Source: Casuarina equisetifolia
Lineage: Eukaryota > Streptophyta > Magnoliopsida > Fagales > Casuarinaceae
Direction: 5' to 3'
Assembly: GCA_028551475.1 (NCBI GenBank)
Contig: CM052361.1
Coordinates: 19,853,491 to 19,917,490 of the forward strand
DNA length: 64,000 bases
Shown: one piece after another, positions 1-10,427 of the stretch
How the letters are laid out: each line of letters starts with the position of its first letter
Position numbering within the stretch: position 1 is the first letter of the stretch
Notes under the pieces: model-generated
What the model saw: only the letters and a program-made list of their open reading frames with translations
The model's database searches: none
Told to the model about the DNA's origin: nothing
Made by a program: the position numbers and the translations under genes

Positions 1-759
1 AAATTGACCAAGCTGAAAAAATTTAACTAATTACACAAAAATACTCAGAGAAAGTCATTTAGAGCCCTTATCTGGTAGTAGTTTCATGAAAAAAGGGGAT
101 AAAAAAATCTGATGGGCACTTAACTTTGTCCATTGTAAAATAGTCAAGGTGGGCAAGAAGAGATTCCACGACCTAAAAGATAGCGAGCTTGCGATCCACC
201 CCTTTATTGTTTCCATACACAAGAATAAAACAAGTGCGTAAAGTCTGGTGGTCAATTTTTTTTAGCTCATGTTGATTTTCTTCACTTGTACTGTCCATTT
301 AAGACATTTAGCTGAAGTTGAAGATTACGCTAGGATCCAAGCGCCAACCAGTTTTACAAAAAGCCTCTTGCCTCTTGATATCATTTATAATAACCATCTA
401 TTTTTATCATTCAATTGAACATCGTTATTGGCTTATTAAGTCATAAGTTAATCTCAATTTTTTGAATCCTTTTTTCTTTATCAATAAAAAAATGATTTAT
501 AATCATATTCTTTTTATAGAAAGGAGATTATGATTGGATGAAGAAAGTACTTGTTTCTTATTATGAATGAATGTATTACTTCAATCCCTATTGACGTCAT
601 TCATAAGTAATTGAAGTGGTGATTCTACCCTTCTTACTTTACCCTTAGATATAAAAGATTGAAGCTCCTTAGCCGACTTCTTTATTTTCTCAATCCCGTT
701 CACATTCGTAATCATTTATAATCAGAAAAGGGGGAATGATCCTTCCTTCTCAATCCTTG
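1..759. other. Gene-free AT-rich flank left of the copia element
   Basis: I see no coding region. Part of it (about 450-759) has short inverted motifs built on 'tgatttataatca' and 'cttcaatc/gattgaag', the kind of structure found in decayed MITEs, but I could not define clean terminal repeats. Just before the copia LTR is the string cttctcaatcctt, which resembles the 3' end of that LTR (see findings). Confidence 0.4.
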
Positions 760-1031
760 TGTTAAGATATGTTCATTATTTTCATTGTGCTTTATTAGTT
801 TATTTGTTTTTATTTCTTTTTATTCCTTTAGGTCCAATTTCAGTTGTTGGGCCATTCATTATTTGTTTTTGTTTATTGGGCTTCGCCCATCCGGGTTTGA
901 CCGACCCGTGTTCGGTCGATATGTATGTTTGTAATTAGGTTATTCTCAGTTTTAGCAAGTAAAGAGTGCATTTCCAGAATTTCGGTGTCTCCGTTCCAGA
1001 TCCTCAGATGTTGTCCTCTTCTCAATCTTAG
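760..1031 (+). repeat. 5' LTR of the copia element
   Basis: It starts at TGTTAAGATATG and is matched by 6485-6734. It contains a palindrome-like stretch around 'gaccgacccgtgttcggtc' and the phrase ttgggcttcgcccat. The 3' boundary is ambiguous: clear identity with the other LTR runs to about 1006. Because the primer-binding site starts at 1033 and normally abuts the LTR, I place the end at about 1031, where ctcaatcttaga resembles the 3' LTR end ctcagatccttaga; this means the 3' LTR lost about 25 bp. Confidence 0.85.
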
Positions 1032-1032
1032 A

Positions 1033-1046
1033 TGGTATCAAGAGCC
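1033..1046 (+). other. Primer-binding site (initiator tRNA-Met type)
   Basis: TGGTATCAAGAGCC lies directly inside the 5' LTR. It matches the usual plant copia primer site complementary to the 3' end of initiator tRNA-Met, with one extra A relative to TGGTATCAGAGC. Confidence 0.85.
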
Positions 1047-1545
1047 AGCCTGAGGTTCTGTCATCAATCTGGTAAGCTTTCTTTTCTTTTTTTTTTCATC
1101 TCCGTATTACTTTTCGGTTTTTGAGTAATACGCCCCGTCACTTGCTTCCCCTTTCGGTCGAGAACGGATCTGTGTCCCGATCTTGTTCTTTTCGGTCAGA
1201 TTTTCACCTATTTCGGTTCTTCTTCTGGTCCTTATTTTCCCTTCACTGTCCTCCGTCTTCCGCTGCTCGATCTGGTTTTGGGAGAATAGGCTCGGTCACA
1301 GTCCTTCAATACGGTGCGTTTTGTCCTAGGGTTAAGGTTGGGAAATTCGAGTCGAATTTACCATTTTGCCCTCCTTCTCACTCTGCACCATTTCACTTAT
1401 CCATCCGGATATTTGAATCGGATCGGATTGTCTCGCATCCGTCAAACATGAAACACACCATTTCACTTAAGTCCCACATGATGCGTTTTGTTCTAGGGTT
1501 AGGGTTTGCAAAGCTGGTGTCATTTTACCACTTTACCCCCCTTAT

Positions 1546-1770
1546 CCCTACGCACCGTTTCACTCACGGTTCGTACGCACCGTTTTTCACTCACGGTCCG
1601 TACGCACCGTTTTTCACTCACGGTCCGTACGCACCGTTTCACTCACGGTCCGCACGCACCGTTTCACTCCACAGTGCGAACGCACCGTTTCACTCCACAG
1701 TGCGAACGCACCGTTTCACTTAACCGTGCGACGCACCGTTTTACTAAACGGAGCAAACGCACCATTTTGC
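1546..1770 (+). repeat. Tandem repeat of imperfect palindromes in the copia leader
   Basis: About eight or nine copies of a 26-30 bp unit containing 'cgcaccgtttcactcacggt' lie between the primer-binding site and the gag start. The core ACGGTCCGTACGCACCGT is almost its own reverse complement, so each unit can fold. Copies drift from left to right (cacggtccg, cacagtgcg, aaccgtgcg). It is non-coding leader in the element's transcript. Confidence 0.85.
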
Positions 1771-1956
1771 TCGGGTCTTCTCTGTTCAACTGACCCACCG
1801 CTCGTTTCCACATAAGCGGGCCGATCCATCTCACGGGTTTCGGATCCTCCGATCGGATCCCTAACCCGAACGTGACCCGCGTCACGCAGTCTGGCGAAAA
1901 CTCAGTTTTTCACGCCGCCACCTCCGTCTTCCTCGTCGCCGGCCACTTCTGACGAG

Positions 1957-4900
1957 ATGAGTTCGAGATCTGACTCCTCCAAGGGCACAGATCCGGTAGA
2001 AAGTCCGGCTTCACTACTTCTGGCCACCGGTGACATTTCCATCGCCGTTCTTGTTCCCCAGGTACTCACTGGTTCCTCTGATTATTTTCCTTGGCAACGT
2101 AAAATGGTTATTGCTTTGGGTTCACGGGATAAAATGGACTTGGTGAATGGAAAAATGCCCAAGCCCAAAAATGATCAGCTTGCTAGTCTTTGGGAGAAGT
2201 GTAATTTGATTGTGCTTTCGTGGCTTTTGAATTCTGTTTCCCTTGAGATTGCGAACTCCATTTCACATTGTTCTACTGCATGCACTGCCTGGAAAATGCT
2301 AGAAACTAGATATTGTAAAATTTCTGGAACCCGCCATTATGATTTGGAACAACAGATAGCGGAGGTCAAGCAACAGTCAAATGAATTAGTGGCTAAGTAT
2401 TTTTCTCGTCTCACTGAACTTTGGGCAGAATTAGATAAGTATTTGCCAACGATTAAGTGTAAATGTGGTAATTGTACATGTAATTTTCCTGCTATGTTGG
2501 CTGCTGAGAGAAAGTCTGGGCGTGTTGTTCGTTTCCTTTTGGGGCTTCAGCCTATGTATGCTACAGTGAGAAGCAACATCACTTCTCGCAGTCTTGTTCC
2601 CCCACTCGATGAAGTTTTTTTAATGATTTCTGATGAAGAACACCAGCGGACTCTACAAGCTGATAATCGAAAAACAGAGTTGGCTACCTTTGCTGTACAG
2701 TCCCCCATGTCCTTTAGAGGGGGGTTTGGGAGCAGTCAGAGGGATACTCCCTCTTCTGGTTCTGGACAAGGTGGGTCCAGACCATTTTGTGAGCACTGTA
2801 GGCGCCCAGGTCACACTAAGGATAAATGTTTTCAGCTGATTGGCTTTCCTCCCAAGAATCCTCCACCCAAGAATCCGAAGAAGAAAGGGAGTAGCACACG
2901 CTCTGCACATGCAGTCAGCGCAGAGCCTCGAGATCAGCAGCCTTTTCCAGTGAGCAGTGTTGCCACAGTATCCCCAGATAGTTCTACCAGTCCAGCACTT
3001 ACTCCTGAGCAATATCAGCAGGTGGTTCAGCTTCTTGGTCGCTTTGGGCCTACTGAGCCCATGGCGAATTTTGCAGGTACGGTCTCAACTTTGCAAAGTT
3101 CATCTTTGTTTGATTGGCTTATTGATTCATGTGCGAGTGATCATATTACATGTGACCTCTCTTGCATGGAAAATGTTCGTTCATATGCATCAAACCCTAT
3201 TTGGGTTACACTGCCCGATCATAGTAGTGTGGCCGTCACCCATATTGGGACAGTTCGACTTTCACCATCCATCATACTTCATGATGTCCTTCATGTTCCT
3301 TCGTTTAAATGTAAACTTTTGTCAGTTGCCAAGTTCACTTTTGACAGCTCTTGTCTAGTACTCTTTTATCCACACTTCTGTTTCTTCCAGGACCGTTTGA
3401 CTGGGACAGTACTGGGGCTGGGCAGGGCTGAGCGTCGCTTGTATCACCTTGTCTCTCCGACAGAGGCCACAGCTGATGTTTATTCTACCCTTGTCAAAAC
3501 TTTTGAATGTAATGCCCCTAAGCGGGCCAATGTGTGTCAGCAAACTATGTTTAAGACTGATGTTTTAAGTACTAAACAGACATTATGGCATTGTCGTTTT
3601 GGTCATTCTTCTTGTTATATGTCATCAAATGTTTTTTATCCCATTTGTCCCTTGGTGAAACAGACTCACCTACCTTTTTCGTCTCGTACTTCTATCACCA
3701 ATTCTATTTTTGAATTGGTACATGTTGATATATGGGGTCCACATCGGCACCCTAATCATGATGGTTCACGCTATTTCTTGACTATCGTTGATGATTTTTT
3801 GCGTGGCACTTGGGTGTATCTTATGAGATACAAGAGTCAGGCATTGCATTTTTTGCAATCCTTTTTTGCCATGATTGAGACGCAGTTCCATTCTCACATT
3901 CGTCGTTTGCGATCAGATAATGGAACTGAGTTTTTTAGTCATGAGTGCACATCTTTCCTTCAACTTCAAGGGGTGCACCATGAGAGTTCGTGCGTTCACA
4001 CTCCGCAGCAAAATGGTGTAGTTGAACGCAAACATCGACACATCCTGGATGTGGCAAGAGCGTTGTGCTTTCAGGCTGACATTCCAGACCGTTATTGGGG
4101 GGAATGTGTCCTTACTGCCACCCATCTCATCAATCGTCTTCCTACACCCATCTTAAATGGTAAAACCCCTTTTGATGTCCTATTTGGTAAACCTCCATGC
4201 GTCTCACACCTTAGAGTCTTTGGGTGTTTGTGTTATGCTACCGTCCTCCCACGTGGGGACAAGTTTGCCCCACGTGCTAGGCCCTGTGTGTTTATGGGAT
4301 ATCCTTCGTCTCAAAAGGGGTATTGTGTACTTGACCTTGCCACATGCACTATCTCTGTCGTTCGAGATGTCGTGTTTCACGAGTCAGTTTTTCCCTTCAC
4401 TCTGTCCCAGTCCTCTCCTTCTCGATCTTCCCTTCTCGAGGATCAATCCTTTATTCCATTGAATTCTGATTCATCTCCCGTCTCACCAACAACTACTCTA
4501 GACACATCTTCTCCTTCTCCATCCTCATCAGAACCCATCACACCAAAGGCACCCTATCCATCTGATACTCCTATCTTATCATCTCCACCACCATCTACAT
4601 CTTCACCTCCTCCATCCTCACCTATTGTTGAGCCCATGGATTCACCTACCATAGACTCACCCTCACTAGATTACCCTATTGTGAATCCGCCTCTTGAGGT
4701 TGAGCTAGCACCTACATCCCCTGCAGTTAGACGCACTCAGCGTGCGTCTAAACCTCCCATCTGGACACAGGACTATCACTGTAATCACGTCTCTCACTCT
4801 GCCACACCTCGCAATATCCCTTATTCCATCTCCCATTTTGTCTCTCTTGATCAATTGTCTCCCGCTCACCGAGCCTTTATAGCTTCTATCTCCGCTATAC

Positions 4901-6477
4901 GGGAACCTCACTACTATCATGAGGCAGTTCGAGACCCTAGATGGGTGGATGCTATGACTCAAGAACTTCATGCTTTAGAGGCCAGTGGCACTTGGACATT
5001 AGTAGACTTGCCCCCTGGTCGTAAGCCTATTGGATGTCGATGAGTTTACAAGGTTAAGTATCGTGCAGATGGATCCATTGAGAGATATAAGGCCCGTCTT
5101 GTGGCCAAGGGTTTTACTCAACGTTATGGGATTGATTGTGAGGAAACTTTTTCACCAGTGGCCAAGATGGTCACAGTTCGATGCATCATGGCATTGGCTT
5201 CTATGTTCCATTGGCCACTACATCAGATGGATGTTCATAACGCCTTTCTACATGGGGATCTACATGAGGAGGTGTACATGTCTTTGCCTCCTGGAATTTC
5301 AGTTTCCCCCACTGGTTGTCCGAAGGTTTGTCGCTTACTTAAGTCCATCTATGGGCTCAAGCAGGCATCTAGACAATGGTATGCCAAGTTTACTACAGCC
5401 CTTCTTGAAGCAGGTTTTAAGCAATCTTGGCACAATTATGCTCTTTTCACCCTTCGGCATGGGTCTACTGTTGTTGCTATTCTCATCTATGTTGATGACA
5501 TGCTCATCACCGGTAACAGTGAGGATGCCATAGCTCAGGTAAAATCTCATCTGTGTTCTCGTTTTCATATGAAGGATTTAGGTCAAGCTAAGTTCTTTCT
5601 TGGAATTGAGATAGCTCGATCCAAAACTGGTATTTGTCTTAGCCAACGCAAGTATGCGTTGGAACTCATATATGAGGCTGGGCTTTCTGGAGCTCGCCCT
5701 TGTAAGATTCCCATGGATCAGAATCTGAAAATCATTTCTTCGAAATATGATGCTAGTGCCCTTGTTCAGATTGATGATCCTTTATTAGTGGATCCGGGCA
5801 CCTATCAGCGCCTTCTTGGTCGGTTGATTTATCTCACCCATACTCGCCCAGATATCAACTATCCTGCTCAGGTACTTAGTCAGTTTATGCACTATCCCAA
5901 GACTTCTCACACGGAGATGGCCCTTAAAGTCGTTAAGTATCTGAAAGGTACCCCGGGCTTGGGAATCTTCCTGTCCTCTAAGAAGGACTTTCAAATGAGT
6001 GGTTTTTGTGATTCTGATTGAGCCGTATGTCCTATGTCTCGGCGTTCCCTCACTGGATTCTGTATCAAGTTAGGAGGCTCCCTGATTTCTTGGAAAACCA
6101 AGAAACAAGCAACTGTCTCCAGATCTTCCACTGAGGCTGAGTATCGTGCCATGGCGACCGCCGTTTGTGAGATTGTTTGGCTACATGGCCTACTTGGTGA
6201 TTTGTGGGTCATTGTACCACAACCCATATCTTTGTATTGTGACAATGAGGCTGTCGTTCATATTGCGAACAATCCTATCTTTCATGAACGAACTAAGCAC
6301 ATTGAGATAGATTGCCATTTCATTCGAGAGAAGCAACAATGGGGACTGATCCAAATATGTAGCATTCGGACTCATGAACAACTTGCAGATTTGTTGACCA
6401 AAGCTTTATCTAGTCGACAACATAATTATCTTCTTGGCAAGCTTGGTGTATTTGATTTGTACAAATCACCAGCTTGA
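1957..6477 (+). pseudogene. Copia gag-pol polyprotein, two in-frame stop codons
   Basis: One reading frame of about 1,506 codons starts at ATG 1957 and ends at TGA 6475-6477. Two TGA codons interrupt it, at 5041-5043 and 6019-6021, both where the family has tryptophan. Domains in order: UBN2-type gag; CCHC knuckle (CEHCRRPGHTKDKC, near 2790); protease, where the usual D-S-G reads DSCASDH (near 3127); GAG-pre-integrase that looks shortened; integrase with VDIWGP, RSDNGTEF and VVERKHRH supplying D, D and E; reverse transcriptase with QMDVHNAFLHGDL and YVDDMLITG; RNase H with STEAEYRA and LYCDNEA. Only the stops and the protease glycine-to-cysteine change are obvious lesions. Translation as written would end after integrase and before reverse transcriptase. 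Confidence 0.95.
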
Positions 6478-6483
6478 GGGGGG
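6476..6483 (+). other. Polypurine tract
   Basis: GAGGGGGG overlaps the gag-pol stop codon and directly precedes the 3' LTR, the expected place for the plus-strand primer of an LTR retrotransposon. Confidence 0.85.
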
Positions 6484-6484
6484 T

Positions 6485-6734
6485 TGTTAAGATATGTTCA
6501 TTATTTTCATTGTGCTTCATTAGTTTATTTGTTTTTATTTCTTTTTATTCCTTTGGGTCCAATTTCGGTTGTTGGGCCATTCATTATTTGTTTTTGTTTA
6601 TTGGGCTTCGCCCATCCGGGATTGACCGACCCGTGTTCGGTCAATATGTATGTTTGTAATTAGGTTATTCTCGGTTTTAGCAAGTAAAGAGTGCATTTCC
6701 AAAATTTCGGTGTCTCCGTTCTCAGATCCTTAGA
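6485..6734 (+). repeat. 3' LTR of the copia element
   Basis: It is a direct repeat of 760-1031 beginning TGTTAAGATATG, with about seven base substitutions. It ends near ctcagatccttaga and runs straight into LINE-derived sequence. Confidence 0.9.
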
Positions 6735-6960
6735 CAAGTTTGGCTTTTTTGTTGTATGGTGTGACATGTTTTATAGATGCCTATTAAACAATTAGTTCTC
6801 TATCCAATTATAGGAGAGGAAATTGGGCTTTTTTATATCTACAAGAGGGTTGCAACAGGGAAACCTCCTTTCACCTAGCCTTTTCATGATAGTCCAAGAT
6901 GCATTTAACAAAAAGGTTAATTGCATCATGTCAACTGGATAAACCAAAAGAATTTATCTT
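6735..6960 (+). pseudogene. LINE reverse-transcriptase fragment
   Basis: The DNA aligns base for base with 31551-31760. It encodes the LINE RT signature RGLQQGNPLSPSLFMIV near 6850, followed by 'FNKKVNC'. It has in-frame stops and both ends are missing. The left end coincides with the copia 3' LTR, so the copia element inserted into or next to this relic. Homology fades at about 6936. Confidence 0.8.
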
Positions 6961-6962
6961 TT

Positions 6963-6993
6963 TTAATTATTTTTAAAATGTCCTAATTATTTT
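6963..6993 (+). repeat. 31-bp direct repeat, left copy, flanking the MORF1-like unit
   Basis: It matches 8844-8874 at 30 of 31 positions (ttaattattttt then a/caaatgtcctaattatttt). It ends exactly where the SIZ1-like upstream block begins at 6994. Confidence 0.75.
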
Positions 6994-7209
6994 GACCGAG
7001 ACCCCGACCCCAACCAAAGCTCGGATCTCTACAGTGCGGATCTTCTCCCACGATGACAAGGCTTTCCACCGATAGAAATTTGCCACGTCCGTCATCTCAA
7101 ATACGGAACCAGACGTAGGATGCAAGACTTCTCTTACCACCGTGTGATTTTATAATCCTATTCTTGACGTGATGAAATACCATTAGTGTTTTCTCAAGCT
7201 CAACTTATC
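6994..7209 (+). promoter_or_regulatory. Upstream region of the MORF1-like gene, duplicated from or into the SIZ1 upstream region
   Basis: Two blocks match the DNA upstream of SIZ1 on the same strand. GACCGAGACCCC and caaagctcgga match 29489-29545, and 7024-7172 matches 29674-29822 at roughly 80-85% by eye, including ggatgcaag-cttctcttacc. A third piece, 7171-7209 ending ttttctcaagctcaacttatc, matches 31303-31342. It lies immediately 5' of the MORF1-like start and would serve as its promoter and 5' leader. No TATA box was assigned. Confidence 0.7.
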
Positions 7210-7302
7210 GGGTTGGGTTGTGCCCGATTTGGTTCCTATGATATTTCCCATTAAAGCAGCAACACATTGCGTGGGCACAATTGTACAAACTCTAAACGTA
7301 CA

Positions 7303-8097
7303 ATGGCGCTGTACTCTCCCCGTCTCCGCCGAGCCCTAACCTCGCTTTCCACCCTCCGCCGGTCTCTTTCTGTAGTTGCTGCAAGCCCCGGAATCTCCAC
7401 CCCCGCCCGTCAGTCCCCGCTTCTCCGGGGCCCTACGCGCGCACCATCGCAACCCTCGGCTCTCCTCGTCAAGTCCCGGTCGTTCAGATCGACTGTTGCC
7501 GTAAACCTTTTATTTGCTCGCTCAAGCTACAACAGTAACAGCACCGAAAAGATTGGCCCCGACACCATGCTGTTCGAAGGTTGCGATTACAACCACTGGC
7601 TCATCGTTATGGAATTCCCCGACGACAACAAGCCCAGCGCCGAGCAAATGGTCCAGACATACGAGGAGACGTGTGCTAAGGGCCTTAACATCAGTGTGGA
7701 AGAGGCAAAACAGAAGATCTATGCCTGTACTACTACAACACTTCCTATTTTTCAAGCTGTCATGACAGAAAAAGAATCAGAGAAGTTTAAGGATTTGCCA
7801 GGAGTTATGTTTGTGTTGCCAGATGCTTACATAGATCCCGTGAACAAGGAGTACGGAGGAGACAAATACATAAATGGAACAATTATACCAAGGCCACCCC
7901 CTGTTAAGTATGAAAGGCAAGGAAGAAGCGAGGAAGAGGAAGATCTAGACCTCTTCATAGAAGAGGAGCAGCGGCGGAACTGGGGCCTAAGCAACACTGA
8001 ATGGTGCGAACCAAGTCATATTGACCAAAGCTTCTTAATTACTCCGTCGGATGATGTTGATTTTCGACGAACATATTTCATCGGGACATACCATTAA
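7303..8097 (+). CDS. MORF1: MORF1-like multiple organellar RNA editing factor, intronless, 264 aa
   Basis: MORF/RIP proteins bind PPR editing factors and other MORFs in C-to-U RNA editosomes of mitochondria and plastids. The first in-frame ATG is at 7303. The N-terminus (MALYSPRLRRALTS, rich in Arg and Ser, few acids) looks like a mitochondrial presequence and resembles MORF1. The MORF box covers residues about 90-200: LFEGCDYNHWL, YEETCAKGLNISVEEAK, ESEKFKDLPGV, NKEYGGDKYINGTIIPRPPP. Family members usually have introns and a Gly/Pro/Gln-rich tail. Here there is no intron, and after residue 203 an acidic, unrelated tail follows (EEEEDLDLFIEEEQ) ending in YFIGTYH. This suggests a processed gene copy with a newly acquired C-terminus. 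The frame is open and the box is well conserved, so it may be functional; expression is unknown. Confidence 0.85.
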   Translation: MALYSPRLRRALTSLSTLRRSLSVVAASPGISTPARQSPLLRGPTRAPSQPSALLVKSRSFRSTVAVNLLFARSSYNSNSTEKIGPDTMLFEGCDYNHWLIVMEFPDDNKPSAEQMVQTYEETCAKGLNISVEEAKQKIYACTTTTLPIFQAVMTEKESEKFKDLPGVMFVLPDAYIDPVNKEYGGDKYINGTIIPRPPPVKYERQGRSEEEEDLDLFIEEEQRRNWGLSNTEWCEPSHIDQSFLITPSDDVDFRRTYFIGTYH

Positions 8098-8843
8098 TAT
8101 TACAAGTGGTTCCTCCTTAGCTTGACGAGAAGGGATTTGTAAAGAAGTTGTTCTCTTCTTCATTCTTTTCATCAAGGACAAAATATAAGGCCTTTTGAGT
8201 TTGTGGCCATAGAAAGTCTACTACCTTTTCTATTTTTGTAACTCTTTCTTTGACTTCATGAAGTTGGAACCTGGCACCTTTCTTGATGAGGCTTAAACTT
8301 TGATCTCTGCTTCCACCAGAGTCTGTAGATTGATTACAATGTGATTGAGGTTTCTTAAATTTTATCTATATTTTTAGGTTTAAGGTCATCGGGTGCACCT
8401 AAGTTACATAGTTATGTTTTTTTTTTTTTTTTTGGTAATTCATGCTCAGTAAATTTTATGTTTCTTTATTTACTTTATACCTTAGATCTTTGATGTCAAA
8501 TGCCATAACCAAGGTGTTAAGGGTATTACAATTTAGTTTCAATCTAATCTTTATTATTAAATTAACCCTTGATAGTGATTGTTTGGAGACATTCTTGCCT
8601 AATTTCTGTCTTTCAACACCTTCTTATTGAATCTATAATAAAAATAAGGTAAGCTTACAATTAATCATACTATCTACCACCTACTATAGGCTGCACTCCT
8701 ACATCGTTATCTAGGTTTTTGATTTGTGACTACAAACTATTTTGTATGCTTAAGAAAGTATGTTGTTGTCTGCAATACTTCCTTTAGTATTGACCATGTT
8801 TTGTAGCAACAAAGGTGAAGTCATCATTTTGTAGAATATTTTG
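8098..8843 (+). other. 3' flank of the MORF1-like gene, no further gene
   Basis: AT-rich DNA that probably includes the 3' UTR. A run of about 18 T lies at 8417-8434. There is no poly(A) tract after the coding region on this strand. The unit ends at the right-hand 31-bp repeat. Confidence 0.45.
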
Positions 8844-8874
8844 TTAATTATTTTTCAAATGTCCTAATTATTTT
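8844..8874 (+). repeat. 31-bp direct repeat, right copy
   Basis: Partner of 6963-6993 with one mismatch. The pair brackets 1,850 bp that contain the MORF1-like gene and its upstream block. Confidence 0.75.
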
Positions 8875-8954
8875 TTTTTGTCATATATGTCCATTAACTA
8901 GATAAACCAAATCTACTTTTCTCTACATAATCATATTAGAACGAGTCACATGTT

Positions 8955-9130
8955 TTAGCTTATCTACGTGAATGTTTGAGAACAACTATATTGGTTTCCC
9001 AAACCATGATAGTTCTAAATACTATCCGATAGTAATTGATGATTATTCCAAAGCGATGTGGACTTTTTCTCTTCGTTTCACGGATCAAGTTTTTATTTTT
9101 TTGTTGCACAAATATTTGCAAGATGGTCTT
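8955..9130 (+). pseudogene. Decayed copia integrase fragment
   Basis: The frame starting near 8972 reads SSKYYPIVIDDYSKAMWTF and a following hydrophobic stretch. This is the start of the copia integrase core, where family members read roughly RYFLTIVDDYSR-xxW. Homology is lost after about 9130. No LTRs were recognised around it. Confidence 0.65.
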
Positions 9131-9730
9131 GGGTTCAAGATGGCAACTTGGCAACCGAAACCTTCAAGTTTCTTTTCCCTCTGTCATCTTCCTTGCCATT
9201 GTCTTTCCGTCATCTCTGTAAAGCTTCCTTTCACTGGCTTGGGCTTAAAACTTTTAACGGAGAAACGAGCTTGGGCTTGGGCTAATTTTCTGTATGAAAT
9301 GTTGATTCAAATGTTTTTGTATATATTTGTGTATATATATGTTTTTCGGTAGAATATATTTGCATATATTTACATTGTTGTAAATTAAAAATATTTATCT
9401 TCTTTCTTTAGAAAGAGGCGTAACACTAATTAAGGAATTTTAGCTACTCAATAAAATATCACCTTAACTCTAAAGGAATATAATTTGAAAGATCATACAC
9501 TTGCTCATAATTATTGGTTTGGGGTGATTTATTTATTTATTTCATTTCATGATCATTTAACTACTTTATCATGTATATATATACATATACAAAAACAGGA
9601 AAAGCTATTTGGAATTCGACCTATACGAAAATCATATTATAAAAATGATAATAAAGGGAGTTTTTTTTTTTTTTTTTAATTTTAATTTTAATAAAAGGTT
9701 AAACGGGCTGACCCGACCGACCCGGGGAGA
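9131..9730. other. AT-rich intergenic DNA
   Basis: No gene seen. It contains short (ta)n-type stretches near 9325-9370 and a run of about 18 T at 9661-9678. Confidence 0.4.
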
Positions 9731-9907
9731 ACTACCCCCAACTCTTCTCAGAAAGCAGAACATTCAATAGACGCTGCAGAGGACACTCAAAACACCAAAT
9801 AGAGATCACAGTCCTTCTGTCCTGTACCGATTTTTCCTTTCTCTCTCTCTCCGCCTCTCTCTCTCAAAAGGAAACTCTTTCTGGCCTTTGCAGCTTTGGA
9901 CAAACAG
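9731..9907 (+). other. GTF2H2: Probable 5' UTR exon of GTF2H2
   Basis: A GC-richer stretch with a pyrimidine-rich patch (9839-9870, tctctctctctccgcc) ends at a good donor, cag|gtatgt (intron from 9908). The next acceptor, gctggtttag, at 10420 lies 7 nt before the GTF2H2 start codon. The transcription start was not determined. Confidence 0.55.
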
Positions 9908-10427
9908 GTATGTTATTTTTCACTCTGTTTGGTTGCTGAGAAAGCGATAGAAAGCAATCCGAAATGATCTCCATCGCTGAAGATTGTGCTATATTCCCTT
10001 GGGATTTACATTTTCTAATCGCTGATAACTTATATGATTTTATTGCTAGTTTATGCGCACTTCCTCTGATCTTGGGAAGTGTTTGGCGTTCTCTACTGTT
10101 TATAGGACTACAAAAATGGGATAAACAAATACAGAAAGAGTGTAAATTACTCTTTCTGCGGATACATATTGCAGTTTTATCTCGTTGTTTAATTGCTTGT
10201 ATGCTCGTTAGGTTTCATTAATCTCTATACGAACAATTTGCTCAGAAAAATGGAAAAGATTGCTGATATTTGGGTAAATCTCATCATATTTGATTAAATT
10301 TTTTAACTTTCATTTGAAAATTCTGGTATTAGTGATAATAGATGTTACAAGAAGTGAACAGAATTTTATGCCATGACTGCTGAGTCGCAACGTGAGCAAC
10401 ATTTTGCTTTGCTGGTTTAGGGGGAAC

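Larger units (their letters stand above)
760..6734 (+). mobile_element. Ty1/copia LTR retrotransposon, nearly complete
   Basis: All parts of a copia element are present in order: 5' LTR starting TGTTAAG, primer-binding site TGGTATCAAGAGCC, a long leader with a tandem repeat, one gag-pol frame (gag, CCHC knuckle, protease, integrase, reverse transcriptase, RNase H, which is the copia order), a polypurine tract and a 3' LTR. The two LTRs differ at about seven substitutions over some 235 aligned bases plus a small terminal indel, so the insertion is fairly recent. I could not find a clean 5-bp target-site duplication. The right flank is a LINE fragment. The copy looks non-autonomous because of two nonsense codons and a changed protease motif. 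Confidence 0.95.

Noticed and set aside
1664..1885. Minus-strand open frame over the copia leader
   Set aside because: It is the reverse strand of the tandem repeat and gag leader and has no family resemblance.
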